Below are positions 19,189 through 29,203 of a stretch of DNA of 64,000 nucleotides, in pieces. Numbering within the stretch: position 1 is the first letter of the stretch; the number at the start of each line of letters is the position of its first letter. The translations under genes and the position numbers were made by a program. A model generated the notes under the pieces. That model had not been told where the DNA came from. It ran no database searches and saw nothing but the letters and a program-made list of their open reading frames with translations. Source of the stretch: JBBIQS01 sp037442205 (lineage in GTDB: Bacteria > Myxococcota > Myxococcia > Myxococcales > UBA5297); contig JBBIQS010000018.1 of the NCBI GenBank assembly GCA_037442205.1, forward strand, positions 36,895-100,894. Reading direction: 5' to 3'.

Positions 19189-20316
19189 TTACCTCTCGCA
19201 AAGCACCTCGTAGACCTCCTCGGCGGTCTGGTACCGCTCCGAGGGATCCTTGCGCATCAAGCGATGGGCGACGCGCGCCAACTGCTCATCGACCTCGGGG
19301 TACACGCTGACCAGCGGCACCGGCTCCTGCTCGAGGATCTTCTGGCACATCTCCAGCGGCATTTTGGCGTCGTAGGGCGGCCGGCCGGCGAGCAGCTCGT
19401 AGACCATCACTCCCATGGCGTAGAGATCGGTCCGGCCGTCGAGCCGCTCCCCTTGCAGCTGCTCCGGGGCCATGTAGCGGTAGGTCCCGACGATGCGCCC
19501 GGCGGCGGTGACCTGGCTGTCCTCGGCCAAGAACTTCGCCAGCCCGAAGTCCATCAGCTTCACCCGCCGATCCTCGTCCACCATGATGTTGCTGGGCTTG
19601 AGGTCGCGGTGGACCATCCCGTGCGCGTGGACGTAGGCCAGCGCCTCGCAGATCTGCAGCAGCGAGTCCTTGAGCAGCGCCACCCGCTCCGGCCGGTTGA
19701 GCGCGTCCAGATCGAGGGCGCGCTTCTTCGGCGGCGGTGCCTCCACCGCCGCCAGCTCCTTGGCCAGCTTGGCGTCGACCCCGCTCTTCTCCTCCGAATC
19801 CGGATCGTCGATCACGTCGGCCAGCGTGCGCAGCGCCTCCGGCCCGGTGCCGCTGACCCTCTCGCCGGCGAAGTAGCCCGCGTCCGAGTCCGGCTCCTCG
19901 GCCATCCGCGCCAGGTCGAAGATGTTCATGCCCCCGGAGTTGGAGTCGGTGCTCAGCTCGGCCGAGTCGAGCTCCCGGTGCTTTCTGGCCACCATCGCCG
20001 GCAGCCCGCCGCTGTCCAGCGACAGGTACTCCCGCAGGTTCAGCCCCTCCACCAGCTCCATCGCCAGGTAGGGGAAGCCGCGGTGGACCCCGGTGTCGAA
20101 CACCCGCACCACGTTGGGATGGCTCAGCTCGTAGAGCGCCTCGAACTCCCGCGCCATCCGCCGCGCCGCCACCGGGTCCAGCGCCGGCCCGGTCGACAAC
20201 AGCTTGAGCGCGATCTGCTCCCCGGTGCGCTGGTCCACCGCCCGGTAGACGCAGCCGATGCCGCCAGTCCCGAGGACCGAAAGGATGCAGTACGGTCCGA
20301 TGACTCCGGGCGGCAT
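19189..20316 (-). CDS. Soluble Ser/Thr protein kinase (Hanks type) with large acidic insert
   Basis: 375 residues. Kinase motifs: glycine loop LGTGGIGCVYRAV (15-27), K38 (IALKLL), HRDLKPSN with D238, DFG 256-258, and YMAPEQLQGERLDGRTDLYA. No transmembrane segment or sensor domain, so it is cytosolic. Between the hinge (LREYL, residue 98) and helix E (ALLKDSLLQIC, 213) sits about 105 extra residues, rich in Asp, Glu and Ser and ending APPPKKRALDLDALNRPE. The ATG at 20316 has no Shine-Dalgarno, and a strong promoter places transcription start almost on it. The frame remains open far upstream but that part is the antisense of the peptide-transport genes. Confidence 0.9.
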   Translation of the reverse strand: MPPGVIGPYCILSVLGTGGIGCVYRAVDQRTGEQIALKLLSTGPALDPVAARRMAREFEALYELSHPNVVRVFDTGVHRGFPYLAMELVEGLNLREYLSLDSGGLPAMVARKHRELDSAELSTDSNSGGMNIFDLARMAEEPDSDAGYFAGERVSGTGPEALRTLADVIDDPDSEEKSGVDAKLAKELAAVEAPPPKKRALDLDALNRPERVALLKDSLLQICEALAYVHAHGMVHRDLKPSNIMVDEDRRVKLMDFGLAKFLAEDSQVTAAGRIVGTYRYMAPEQLQGERLDGRTDLYAMGVMVYELLAGRPPYDAKMPLEMCQKILEQEPVPLVSVYPEVDEQLARVAHRLMRKDPSERYQTAEEVYEVLCER

Positions 20317-20324
20317 GGCGCAGA

Positions 20325-20354
20325 AGTCTAGGTGCCCGATTCTCGACAAGTCAA
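20325..20354 (-). promoter_or_regulatory. Promoter of the Ser/Thr kinase gene (TTGACT-N18-TAGACT)
   Basis: On the minus strand, -35 TTGACT (20354-20349), 18-nt spacer, -10 TAGACT (20330-20325). Only 8 nt separate the -10 from the kinase ATG, so the transcript should start at or within 1-2 nt of the start codon (leaderless). Confidence 0.6.
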
Positions 20355-20526
20355 ACGGCCGCCGGGCCGAGTGCAGAGCGGCCGACAGTGTGTTGCGGGA
20401 GGCAGTTGCCGCGTGGTTTACTTTCCGGTCGCTCGCGCGGTGCGTCATCGCATTTCGCTCCGCGTCAAGGGGCGTTTCCCTCGGATGCTGGCGCTTCCCA
20501 GGGGCCGCCTCGAGGGAGGCCTCGTG

Positions 20527-22254
20527 GTGCTCGGCCGCAAAGAAGTGACGCTGGCGGTGGCGCTGGTCGCGCTGTTCCTCCTGGGCTGTCCGAAGCAGGA
20601 GGAGCCGCGCCGGGAGCCGGCCAAGAAGTCCGAGGCGCCCAAGGGGCCGGTGGCCGACGAGGCCTGGCTGGTCGGCAAGCTCCCGTCGTCGGTGGGCCAG
20701 GGGACGCCGACCCCCGGCGGGACGCTGACGGTGCGCATCCACGCAGAGCCGCCGCACCTGTCGCCGCACCTGCTCGACCCGCTCGACCTGATGGCCACCC
20801 GCCTCACCCTGGGCCGGGTCTACGAGACCCTCTACCGCATCGACGCCAAGGACCATCCCCGCTACCAGATGCTCCCCTCGGCGGCCGAGAGCTACGAGGA
20901 GTCGCCCGACCACCTCAGCTACACCTTCAAGCTGCGCAAGGGGATGAAGTTCCATGACGGCAAGCCGGTCACCGCCCACGACCTGGTGGCCACCCTGGAC
21001 AAGGTCCTCGACCCCAAGGAGCCGACCACCTCGGCCCGCAGCTCGTACACCGACGTCAAGGAGTACAAGGCCCTCGACGAGCTGACCTTCCGGGTGACGC
21101 TGCGCAAGCCCTACTTCCTCTTCCTGCGGCAGCTGGCCACCACGCTTCCGATCATGCCCAAGCACCTGATCGAGAAGGGCGAGTTCCGCTCCAACCCCAT
21201 CCATCGCGCGCCGGTGGGCAGCGGGCCGTGGAAGTTCGTCTCCTGGACCACGATGCAGGAGATCGTGCTCGCCAAGAACGAGGACTACTGGGGCAAGAAG
21301 CCCTACCTCGACAAGCTGGTGTTCCGCATCGTCCCGGACCACACCGTGGCCACCCAGCTCTTCGAGCGCGGCGAGTTCGATCTGATGACCCAGATCCAGC
21401 ACAGCGTGTGGGTGGACATGATCAACACCCCGGAGCTGGTCACCGGCTACCACCGCATCCGCTTCTTCCCCAAGAACTACGAGTGGGTGGGCTGGAACGA
21501 GGAGCGGCCGTTTTTCGCCGACCAGCGGGTGCGCAAGGCGATGGCGCTGCTCTTTGATCGCGACAGCTTCAACCGCACCATCCTCTACAACCTGGAGAAG
21601 CCGACCGCCTGCCACTTCTACTCGGACGGCGACGACTGCGACCCGGGCCTGTTGCCGCTGCCCTACGATCCGGCCCAGGCGCGGGCGCTCTTGGCCGAGG
21701 CCGGCTGGGAGGATCACGACGGCGACGGCGTGCTCGACAAGAACGGCACCCCGTTCCGCTTCACCTTCCTGATGCCCTCGAACTCTGTGTTCTTGAGCAA
21801 GCTGACGGTGGTCCTCAAGGAGAGCTACCGCAAGGTGGGCATCGAGATGGACATCTCGAAGATGGAGTGGGCGGTCTTCTCCAAGCGCATCCACGACCGC
21901 GACTTCGACGCCTGCTCGATGCTCTGGGGCGACTCCGACGTCTGGAGCGATCCCTACCAGATCTGGCACAGCAGCCAGGCCAAGGACGGCTCGAACTTCG
22001 TCGGCTACAAGAACGCCAAGCTGGACGAGCTGATCGAGAAGGGCCGGGTGGAGTTCGACGCCGGCAAGCGCAGCGCCATCTACCGCGAGCTGGGGCGCAT
22101 CCTCTACGAGGAGCAGCCCTACCTGTGGCTCAACGTCCGGCCGGACCTCGACGCCGCCAAGAACCGGGTCAAGGGAATCTATCCCTCGCTCAACTTCTAC
22201 AACTTCGACGACGTCTGGCTGGAGCGCGCCCCGGTCCAGGCCACCAAGCCCTGA
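20527..22254 (+). CDS. Extracellular peptide-binding lipoprotein (YejA/OppA-like)
   Basis: Solute-binding protein of an oligopeptide ABC importer, about 575 residues. Lipoprotein signal EVTLAVALVALFLLGC, then the SBP_bac_5 body: GGTLTVRIHAEPPHLSPHL, YTFKLRKGMKFHDGKPVTAH, GSGPWKFVSWTTMQEIVL, DQRVRKAMALLFDRDSFN. A calcium-loop-like DHDGDGVLDKNG occurs near residue 400. I favour GTG 20527 (or 20524) because GAGGGAGG lies 7 (or 4) nt upstream; ATG 20485 is an alternative. First of three genes (22254, 22267, 23256) with YejB/YejE-like permeases; divergent from the kinase. Confidence 0.88.
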   Translation: MLGRKEVTLAVALVALFLLGCPKQEEPRREPAKKSEAPKGPVADEAWLVGKLPSSVGQGTPTPGGTLTVRIHAEPPHLSPHLLDPLDLMATRLTLGRVYETLYRIDAKDHPRYQMLPSAAESYEESPDHLSYTFKLRKGMKFHDGKPVTAHDLVATLDKVLDPKEPTTSARSSYTDVKEYKALDELTFRVTLRKPYFLFLRQLATTLPIMPKHLIEKGEFRSNPIHRAPVGSGPWKFVSWTTMQEIVLAKNEDYWGKKPYLDKLVFRIVPDHTVATQLFERGEFDLMTQIQHSVWVDMINTPELVTGYHRIRFFPKNYEWVGWNEERPFFADQRVRKAMALLFDRDSFNRTILYNLEKPTACHFYSDGDDCDPGLLPLPYDPAQARALLAEAGWEDHDGDGVLDKNGTPFRFTFLMPSNSVFLSKLTVVLKESYRKVGIEMDISKMEWAVFSKRIHDRDFDACSMLWGDSDVWSDPYQIWHSSQAKDGSNFVGYKNAKLDELIEKGRVEFDAGKRSAIYRELGRILYEEQPYLWLNVRPDLDAAKNRVKGIYPSLNFYNFDDVWLERAPVQATKP

Positions 22255-22266
22255 GCTGACGGCAGC

Positions 22267-23259
22267 ATGGCTTCCTATCTGGCCAGGCGGCTGCTGTGGA
22301 TGATCCCGACCTTCCTCGGGATCACTCTGGTGACCTTCGCGCTGATCCACCTGGCGCCGGGCGACCCGACGAGCGCGCTCGGCTCGCCGGAGCAGCTGGG
22401 GACCGGAGGGCAGGCGGCGGCCAGGGCCTTCCGCGAGGCGATGGGGCTCGACCAGCCGCTGCCGCAGCGATACCTGCGCTGGCTGACGAAGCTGGCCCGG
22501 GCCGACTTCGGGCTGTCGAGCTACGACCAGCGGCCGGTGCTGGACAAGCTCGCCGAGGCGCTGCCGACCACGCTGCTGCTCTCGTCGCTGGGCTTGCTGT
22601 TCTCGTTCGCGCTGGCGATTCCGCTGGGAGTGGCCGGGGCGGGGCGGAAGGGGAGCCTGCTCGACCAGGGGCTGTCGGCGGGGCTGCTGGGGCTCTACTC
22701 GCTGCCCAGCTTCTGGATCGCCATCCTGCTGGTGATGGTGCTCACCGGCGGGCGGTTCCTGGCCTGGTTCCCGGCGCAGGGGCTGCGCTCGCCCGGCGCC
22801 GAGGAGTGGGGGCTGATTCGCCGCGGGCTGGATCTGGCGTGGCACCTGACGCTGCCGGTGTTCTGCCTGGGCTACGCGCAGTTGGCGCTGGTGGCGCGGC
22901 ACCTGCGCTCGGGGATGCTGGAGGCGCTGCGGCAGGACTACGTGCTGATGGCGCGAGCCAAGGGGCTTTCTGAAGGAGCGGTGCTCTACCGCCACGCGCT
23001 GCGCAACGCGCTGGTGCCGCTGGTGACGCTGCTCGGGCTGAGCGTGCCGACGCTGGTGGGCGGGAGCGTGATCGTCGAGCAGGTCTTCGGGCTGCCGGGG
23101 ATGGGGCGGCTGGGATTCCAGGCCATCGCCACCCGCGACTACAACACGGTGATGGCGGTGACCACGCTGGCGGCGCTGCTGACCATGGCCGGCGTGCTGC
23201 TCTCGGATCTCCTCTATTCGATGGTCGATCCGCGGATTCGCCGGGGCTCTGCGCCGTGA
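22267..23259 (+). CDS. Peptide ABC transporter permease (YejB/DppB-like)
   Basis: 330 residues, six predicted membrane helices. N-terminus YLARRLLWMIPTFLGITLVT is typical of DppB/OppB permeases. The cytoplasmic EAA loop is EALRQDYVLMARAKGLSEGA followed by HALRNALVPLVTLLG, which docks onto the ATPase. Starts 12 nt after the binding-protein stop and overlaps the next permease gene by 4 nt. Confidence 0.92.
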   Translation: MASYLARRLLWMIPTFLGITLVTFALIHLAPGDPTSALGSPEQLGTGGQAAARAFREAMGLDQPLPQRYLRWLTKLARADFGLSSYDQRPVLDKLAEALPTTLLLSSLGLLFSFALAIPLGVAGAGRKGSLLDQGLSAGLLGLYSLPSFWIAILLVMVLTGGRFLAWFPAQGLRSPGAEEWGLIRRGLDLAWHLTLPVFCLGYAQLALVARHLRSGMLEALRQDYVLMARAKGLSEGAVLYRHALRNALVPLVTLLGLSVPTLVGGSVIVEQVFGLPGMGRLGFQAIATRDYNTVMAVTTLAALLTMAGVLLSDLLYSMVDPRIRRGSAP

Positions 23260-24314
23260 GCGCCTCCCCGACCGCCGCGGCGCTGACGCCGGAGATGCCA
23301 GGCCAAGTGTCCCTGGAGGGCACGCGCAGCACCTGGTCAAGTTTCTGTGTGAGGCGCTCGAACCGGCTGGCGCTGGCAGTAATCGCCGCGCTGGGGATGC
23401 TGGCGCTGGTGGCCGACATGCTGGCGAGCGACAAGCCGCTGTTGGTGCGCTACCACGGCCAGCTCTTCGTCTTGCCGAACCTGACCAATCCCGCGGCCCT
23501 GCGCGAGCTGGACAACCAGAGTTTGCGGGAGGATCTCGATTCCGCGGGCGGCGATTGGATGATCGCGCCGCCAGTTCCGTACGGTCCGTACCGGATCGAC
23601 CTGAGCCTGGAGCAGCTGCCGTCGCCGCCGGGAAACGGGCATCTGCTGGGGACCGACGAAACCGGCCGCGACGTGCTGGCGCGGCTGATCCATGGGGCGC
23701 GGGTGAGCCTGTCGGTGGGACTGGTGGCAGTGGCGCTCTACGTGCTGATCGGGATCGCGCTGGGGGCGCTGGCCGGCTACTTCGGAGGGCCGATCGACTG
23801 GCTGGTGTCGCGGGCGATCGAGGTGATGCTGTCGTTCCCGACGCTCTTCCTGCTGCTGGCGATCCTGGCGATGGTGGAGCGGCCTTCGGTAGGACACTTG
23901 ATGGTGGTGCTGGGGCTGACGCGCTGGCCGGCGGTGGCCCGGCTGGTGCGCGGCGAGATGCTGCGGCTCAAGCCGATGGGCTTCGTGCAGGCGTCGCGGG
24001 CGCTGGGGGCGAGCGACTGGCACATCCTGTGGAGGCACCTGCTGCCCAACGCCATGGGGCCGGTGCTGGTGATGGCCACCTTCGGAGTGGCGGGTGCAGT
24101 GCTCTTGGAGAGCGCGCTGTCGTTCTTGGGCTTCGGGGCTCCGCCGCCGGTGGCGAGCTGGGGCGAGATTCTCACCGAGGCGCATCGGCAGCTGGCCGGG
24201 GCCGGCGCCTGGTGGCTGGCGGTGTTTCCGGGGCTGGCGATCTTCGCCACTGCCATGGCCTACAACGTGGTGGGCGAGGGGCTTCGAGAGGCGATGGATC
24301 CGCGGGAGGGGTGA
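23256..24314 (+). CDS. Peptide ABC transporter permease (YejE-like)
   Basis: 352 residues. After the first helix there is a long periplasmic segment (about 45-120: SDKPLLVRYHGQLFVLPNL, WMIAPPVPYGPYRIDL), then GTDETGRDVLARLIHGARVS and the EAA loop (QASRALGASDWHILWRHLL). The 'DKPLL' periplasmic segment is characteristic of YejE of the microcin-C/peptide importer YejABEF, more than of DppC. GTG start at 23256 overlaps the previous stop (GTGA). No ATPase gene follows: the next gene is hypF on the other strand. Confidence 0.9.
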   Translation: MSASPTAAALTPEMPGQVSLEGTRSTWSSFCVRRSNRLALAVIAALGMLALVADMLASDKPLLVRYHGQLFVLPNLTNPAALRELDNQSLREDLDSAGGDWMIAPPVPYGPYRIDLSLEQLPSPPGNGHLLGTDETGRDVLARLIHGARVSLSVGLVAVALYVLIGIALGALAGYFGGPIDWLVSRAIEVMLSFPTLFLLLAILAMVERPSVGHLMVVLGLTRWPAVARLVRGEMLRLKPMGFVQASRALGASDWHILWRHLLPNAMGPVLVMATFGVAGAVLLESALSFLGFGAPPPVASWGEILTEAHRQLAGAGAWWLAVFPGLAIFATAMAYNVVGEGLREAMDPREG

Positions 24315-24349
24315 GCAGGCTGGCCACTGGCCCTGAGACGTGAGTTCGT

Positions 24350-26662
24350 TCAGAGGCTTGGCGGAGCGGCCGCGATGCCCTCGTGGCTCCCAGCCGCCCA
24401 CCCGCGCCGCGCCACCGCCAGCACCTGCCCCAGCGAAATCGCTCCGTCGTTGGGCGGCAGCTTGATCGGCGAGATCGCGGTGAATCCGGCCGCCGCGAGC
24501 TCCTTGTGGGCCTGCCGCAGCAGCCGCTCGTTCTGGAAGCACCCGCCGCAGAGCGCGACGGTCCTGAGCCCGGCTGCCTGAGCGATGGCCACGATCGCCT
24601 TCGCCAGCGAGGCATGGAAGCGCGCGCCGATGCGTGCGGAAGGTATCCCGTGCTCGAGGTCGGCCAGGATCTGCCGCACCATCGGCTCCCAGTCGATGGA
24701 GGCCGGCTCGTCGCCGGTGAGCGGCAGCGGATAGCTCTCCGCCGAGTCGAAGCGGGCGGCGGCGAACTCCAGGGCCATGGCCGCCTCGCCCTCGAAGGTC
24801 GCCTTCTCCCGCAGCCCGCTCAGCGCCGAGACGGCGTCGAACAGCCGGCCCATGCTCGTGGTGGGCCCCGCCAGCCCGTTCTCGAGCATCCCCAGCAGCG
24901 CCCGGGCCTGCGGCGCGGTGAACCAGCGGGCGGCCATTGTGTGCGCCAGCCGCCGGTCGAATTGATAGAGCAGCCCCACGGCGCTGCGCCTGGGCTCGCG
25001 CGCCGCCAGGTCTCCACCCGGCAGCTGGAACGGTCGCAGGTGGGCGAAGCGCTCGAATCTCTCCCCGCGGCACACCAACGCCTCGCCGCCCCACACCGTG
25101 CCGTCGAGGCCGCAGCCGGTCCCGTCCCAGGTCAGCGCCAGGAAGTCCTCCTCGATTCCGTGCTCGGCGGCGCAGGCCATGGCGTGGGCATGGTGATGCT
25201 GCACGCGCTCGAGCGGAATCTTCCAGCGCGCGCTCAGCCGCTCGCCCAGCGCGGTCGAACGGTAATCCGGGTGCAGGTCGCAGGCGATGACCTCCGGCTT
25301 CACCTCGAAGAACCGCAGCAGGTCCTCGACCGTGCGCTCCAACAGCTCGGCGCCCTCGGCGCTCTCTAGGTCTCCCAGGTGCTGGCTGACCACCACCTGG
25401 TCGCCCACCGCCAGCGCCACCGTGTTCTTGAGCTCTCCTCCCAGCGCCAGGATCGCCGGGGCCCTGCGAGGCAGCGCCAGAGGCAGCGGTGCGAAGCCTC
25501 GCGCCCGACGCAGCAGCTCCAGCCCGCGCGCGCCCATCTTTGCCACCGAGTCGTCCACCGGCCGGACGATGGGGCGGTCGTGGACGAGGAACAGGTCGGC
25601 GATCGCGCCAAGCCGGGAGAGCGCCTCCTCGTTCTCGATGCACATCGGCTCGTCGGTCAGGTTGCCGCTGGTGCAGACCACCGGCCGCCGGATCTCGCCC
25701 GCCAGCAGGTGGTGCAGCGGCGTGTAGGGGAGAAACGCCCCCAGCCGCGGATTGCCGGGCGCCACCTCCGAAACCACGTGGCCGCCCTCGCACCGCTCCA
25801 GCAGCAGAATGGGCGCCTGCGCGGACCTGAGCGCCTTCACCTCGGCCTCCGAGGCGTGGCAGTCGTCGAGCAGCGCCTCCAGCGTGGGGAAGAGGATCGC
25901 GAACGGCTTGGCCACCCGGTGCTTGCGCTCGCGCAGCTGGACGATCGCCCGGGTGTTGGTGGCGTCGGCCAGCAGCTGGAACCCGCCGAGCCCCTTGAGC
26001 GCCAGCACCTTCCCGTCGAGCACCGCCTTGCCGGCGTGCCTCAGCGCCTCGTCGCCGCTGGCCAGGACTGCTCCTGTGCGGTCCAGCAGCGACAGCCGCG
26101 GGCCGCAGCGCGGGCAGGCGATCGGCTGGGCGTGGAAACGCCGGTCGAGCGGATCGCCGTACTCCTTGGCGCAGTCTGGGCAGAGCGGAAAGCCCTTCAT
26201 CGAGGTCTTCGGCCGGTCGTAGGGCAGCCCCTCGACGATCGAGTAGCGCGGGCCGCACAGCGTGCAGTTGGTGAACGGGTAGCGGTAGCGCCGCTGCTTG
26301 GGATCGCGCAGCTCGGCCAGGCACTCGGGGCAGGTCGCCAGGTCGGCCGGAATCGCCGGGCGCGGGTGCGCGCTCGGGTCGCTGGAGATGATCCGGAAGC
26401 CGGACTCGGTCGCCGCCGCCAGCTCCGCGACGTCCATCCGATCGATCGAGGCCTGGGCCGGTAGCCTTGAGCGCAGGCCCTCGAGGAAGCGCGCCATGGG
26501 CTCAGGCTCGCCCTGGGCCTCGATCCGCACTCCGTCGGCCGCGTTGCGGACCCAGCCGCTCAGCCTGTGCTCCAAGGCGAGCTTGTAGACGAAGGGCCGG
26601 AACCCGACCCCCTGGACAACGCCCTGGATGAAGATGGCAACCCGGCGCGTCATCGGCGCCAT
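24350..26662 (-). CDS. hypF: Carbamoyltransferase HypF
   Basis: Makes the thiocarboxamide on HypE from carbamoyl phosphate and ATP, the source of the CN ligands of [NiFe] hydrogenase. 770 residues, full length. Domains: acylphosphatase (about 8-92, GVVQGVGFRPFVYKLA), two zinc motifs (CPECLAEL with CTLCGPRYS; CPDC with CPRCGPR), a YrdC-like domain (about 205-385, LALKGLGGFQLLADATN), and a Kae1-like C-terminal domain with QHHHAHAMACAAEHG. No other hyp or hydrogenase genes are in the window, so it is an orphan here. It sits downstream of the porin-like gene but behind a terminator, so it has its own promoter, which I cannot identify. Confidence 0.95.
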   Translation of the reverse strand: MAPMTRRVAIFIQGVVQGVGFRPFVYKLALEHRLSGWVRNAADGVRIEAQGEPEPMARFLEGLRSRLPAQASIDRMDVAELAAATESGFRIISSDPSAHPRPAIPADLATCPECLAELRDPKQRRYRYPFTNCTLCGPRYSIVEGLPYDRPKTSMKGFPLCPDCAKEYGDPLDRRFHAQPIACPRCGPRLSLLDRTGAVLASGDEALRHAGKAVLDGKVLALKGLGGFQLLADATNTRAIVQLRERKHRVAKPFAILFPTLEALLDDCHASEAEVKALRSAQAPILLLERCEGGHVVSEVAPGNPRLGAFLPYTPLHHLLAGEIRRPVVCTSGNLTDEPMCIENEEALSRLGAIADLFLVHDRPIVRPVDDSVAKMGARGLELLRRARGFAPLPLALPRRAPAILALGGELKNTVALAVGDQVVVSQHLGDLESAEGAELLERTVEDLLRFFEVKPEVIACDLHPDYRSTALGERLSARWKIPLERVQHHHAHAMACAAEHGIEEDFLALTWDGTGCGLDGTVWGGEALVCRGERFERFAHLRPFQLPGGDLAAREPRRSAVGLLYQFDRRLAHTMAARWFTAPQARALLGMLENGLAGPTTSMGRLFDAVSALSGLREKATFEGEAAMALEFAAARFDSAESYPLPLTGDEPASIDWEPMVRQILADLEHGIPSARIGARFHASLAKAIVAIAQAAGLRTVALCGGCFQNERLLRQAHKELAAAGFTAISPIKLPPNDGAISLGQVLAVARRGWAAGSHEGIAAAPPSL

Positions 26663-26704
26663 GAGAATAGGGCAGGCGAGTGCCGGACGGGAGGGCTTCG
26701 CTCC

Positions 26705-26744
26705 CCAAAAACGAAGCGGGCGGGCCCGCGCAGAGCCCGCCCGC
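26705..26744 (-). terminator. Intrinsic terminator after the porin-like gene
   Basis: Inverted repeat GCGGGCGGGC (26716-26725) with GCCCGCCCGC (26735-26744), 9-nt loop, followed on the minus strand by TTCGTTTTTGG. It lies 21 nt past the stop at 26766 and separates that gene from hypF. Confidence 0.85.
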
Positions 26745-26765
26745 CAAATCCGCTCGCCAGCTGCC

Positions 26766-27614
26766 TCAGAAGTCGAGGCCGAGCTTGGCGGAGTAGGTCC
26801 AGATCCGGTCCTTGATCCCGTACACCTGGCTGATGGAGCCCTCGCCCACCAGCTCGACCACGAAGGCGATCAGCCGCACGCCGAAGTAGATCCGGTTGTT
26901 CATGTTGTCGACCAGGTTGACCGAGTCGAAGACCCCGGTGTGGTCGGTGGGGTTGGTCTGGGCGTCGGCCAGCGGGCGGCCGGGGTTGAAGTCAATCACC
27001 CCGCTGGTGGCGTTGACCATGATCGTGTGCCAGCCGGCGTAGGGGGTCAGGGTGAGCATGCCGCCGATCGGCACCTGCCAGCCGAGGCCCACGTCCACCC
27101 CGGCGGTCACCAGGTTCAGGTCGCGCGCCCCGATCAGCTTGGTCCCCTGGCCGCGCACGCCCAGCTGCGGCAGGAAGTTGAAGCCTTCGTTGAGCGCCCA
27201 CTTGACCTCGATGGTCGCCGCCGACATCCGGCTGTACTGCAGGTAGGCGAACTTGCCGCCCAGCTCGAAGGAGAACGGCAGCCCCTTGCGCACGTAGGCG
27301 GTGGGCATCAGCAGCAGGTCGGTGGCGGGAGTGCCGGCCCGCGGCCAGTAGGCGGGGGTGGCATCGACCTTGGTCGCCGCCAGCGCCACGCCGAAGTTGA
27401 ACGCCGAGTGCCCCAGCGTCTCCGGCGGAGTCAGGTTGTAGGAGGAGACCGCCACCCCGAGCTGATTGGCGAAGATGCGGAAGTTGTTGTTGATCGTCTT
27501 GGCGTCGCCCCCCACAGGCTCGCCCAGCCGGTAGAGCTGGAAGTCCTGGGAGTCGGCGAGCGCGGGGGTCGCCGCCACCATTGCCAGCATCAAGAAGCCG
27601 AGGCGCAGTCGCAT
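26766..27614 (-). CDS. Outer-membrane beta-barrel protein (porin-like), unassigned
   Basis: 282 residues with a Sec signal peptide (MRLRLGFLMLAMVAATPALA, cut near residue 21). The mature part is a series of amphipathic strands (FNFGVALAATKV, ELGGKFAYLQYS, TAGVDVGLGWQVPIGG, LTLTPYAGWHTIMV, IYFGVRLIAFVVELVGEG) ending YSAKLGLDF with a terminal Phe, as in outer-membrane barrels. No named family recognised. GGAGGAAAC precedes ATG 27614 and a clear promoter lies just upstream, so it is transcribed independently of the NtrC-type regulator. Confidence 0.72.
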   Translation of the reverse strand: MRLRLGFLMLAMVAATPALADSQDFQLYRLGEPVGGDAKTINNNFRIFANQLGVAVSSYNLTPPETLGHSAFNFGVALAATKVDATPAYWPRAGTPATDLLLMPTAYVRKGLPFSFELGGKFAYLQYSRMSAATIEVKWALNEGFNFLPQLGVRGQGTKLIGARDLNLVTAGVDVGLGWQVPIGGMLTLTPYAGWHTIMVNATSGVIDFNPGRPLADAQTNPTDHTGVFDSVNLVDNMNNRIYFGVRLIAFVVELVGEGSISQVYGIKDRIWTYSAKLGLDF

Positions 27615-27638
27615 GTTTCCTCCACTACAGTGGCGAGA

Positions 27639-27667
27639 ACGCTACCAAAGCCCTCGGGACGCTTCAA
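27639..27667 (-). promoter_or_regulatory. Promoter of the porin-like gene (TTGAAG-N17-TAGCGT)
   Basis: Minus-strand -35 TTGAAG (27667-27662), 17-nt spacer, -10 TAGCGT (27644-27639), ending 24 nt before the ATG at 27614. Confidence 0.6.
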
Positions 27668-27751
27668 GAAATGGTCCGCGCCCGAGCCGTCCGCCGGCCG
27701 CGCCGGGGGCGGGGCTGAACGGATGTCCCCGGGCGCCGGCGACTCGGGCGC

Positions 27752-29125
<1,374 letters not shown>

Positions 29126-29203
29126 GGGTCCTCAGGGAATGGCGCGCTCGCCGCCGGGCCGCCGGGGCGGCCGAGCAATGGGCCCGAGCCCGCCCGGCGC
29201 CGG

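Noticed and set aside
20317..23340. N-terminal extension of the Ser/Thr kinase by about 1000 residues
   Set aside because: It is the reverse of the peptide transporter genes and has no domain-like sequence; the kinase begins at ATG 20316 beside a promoter.
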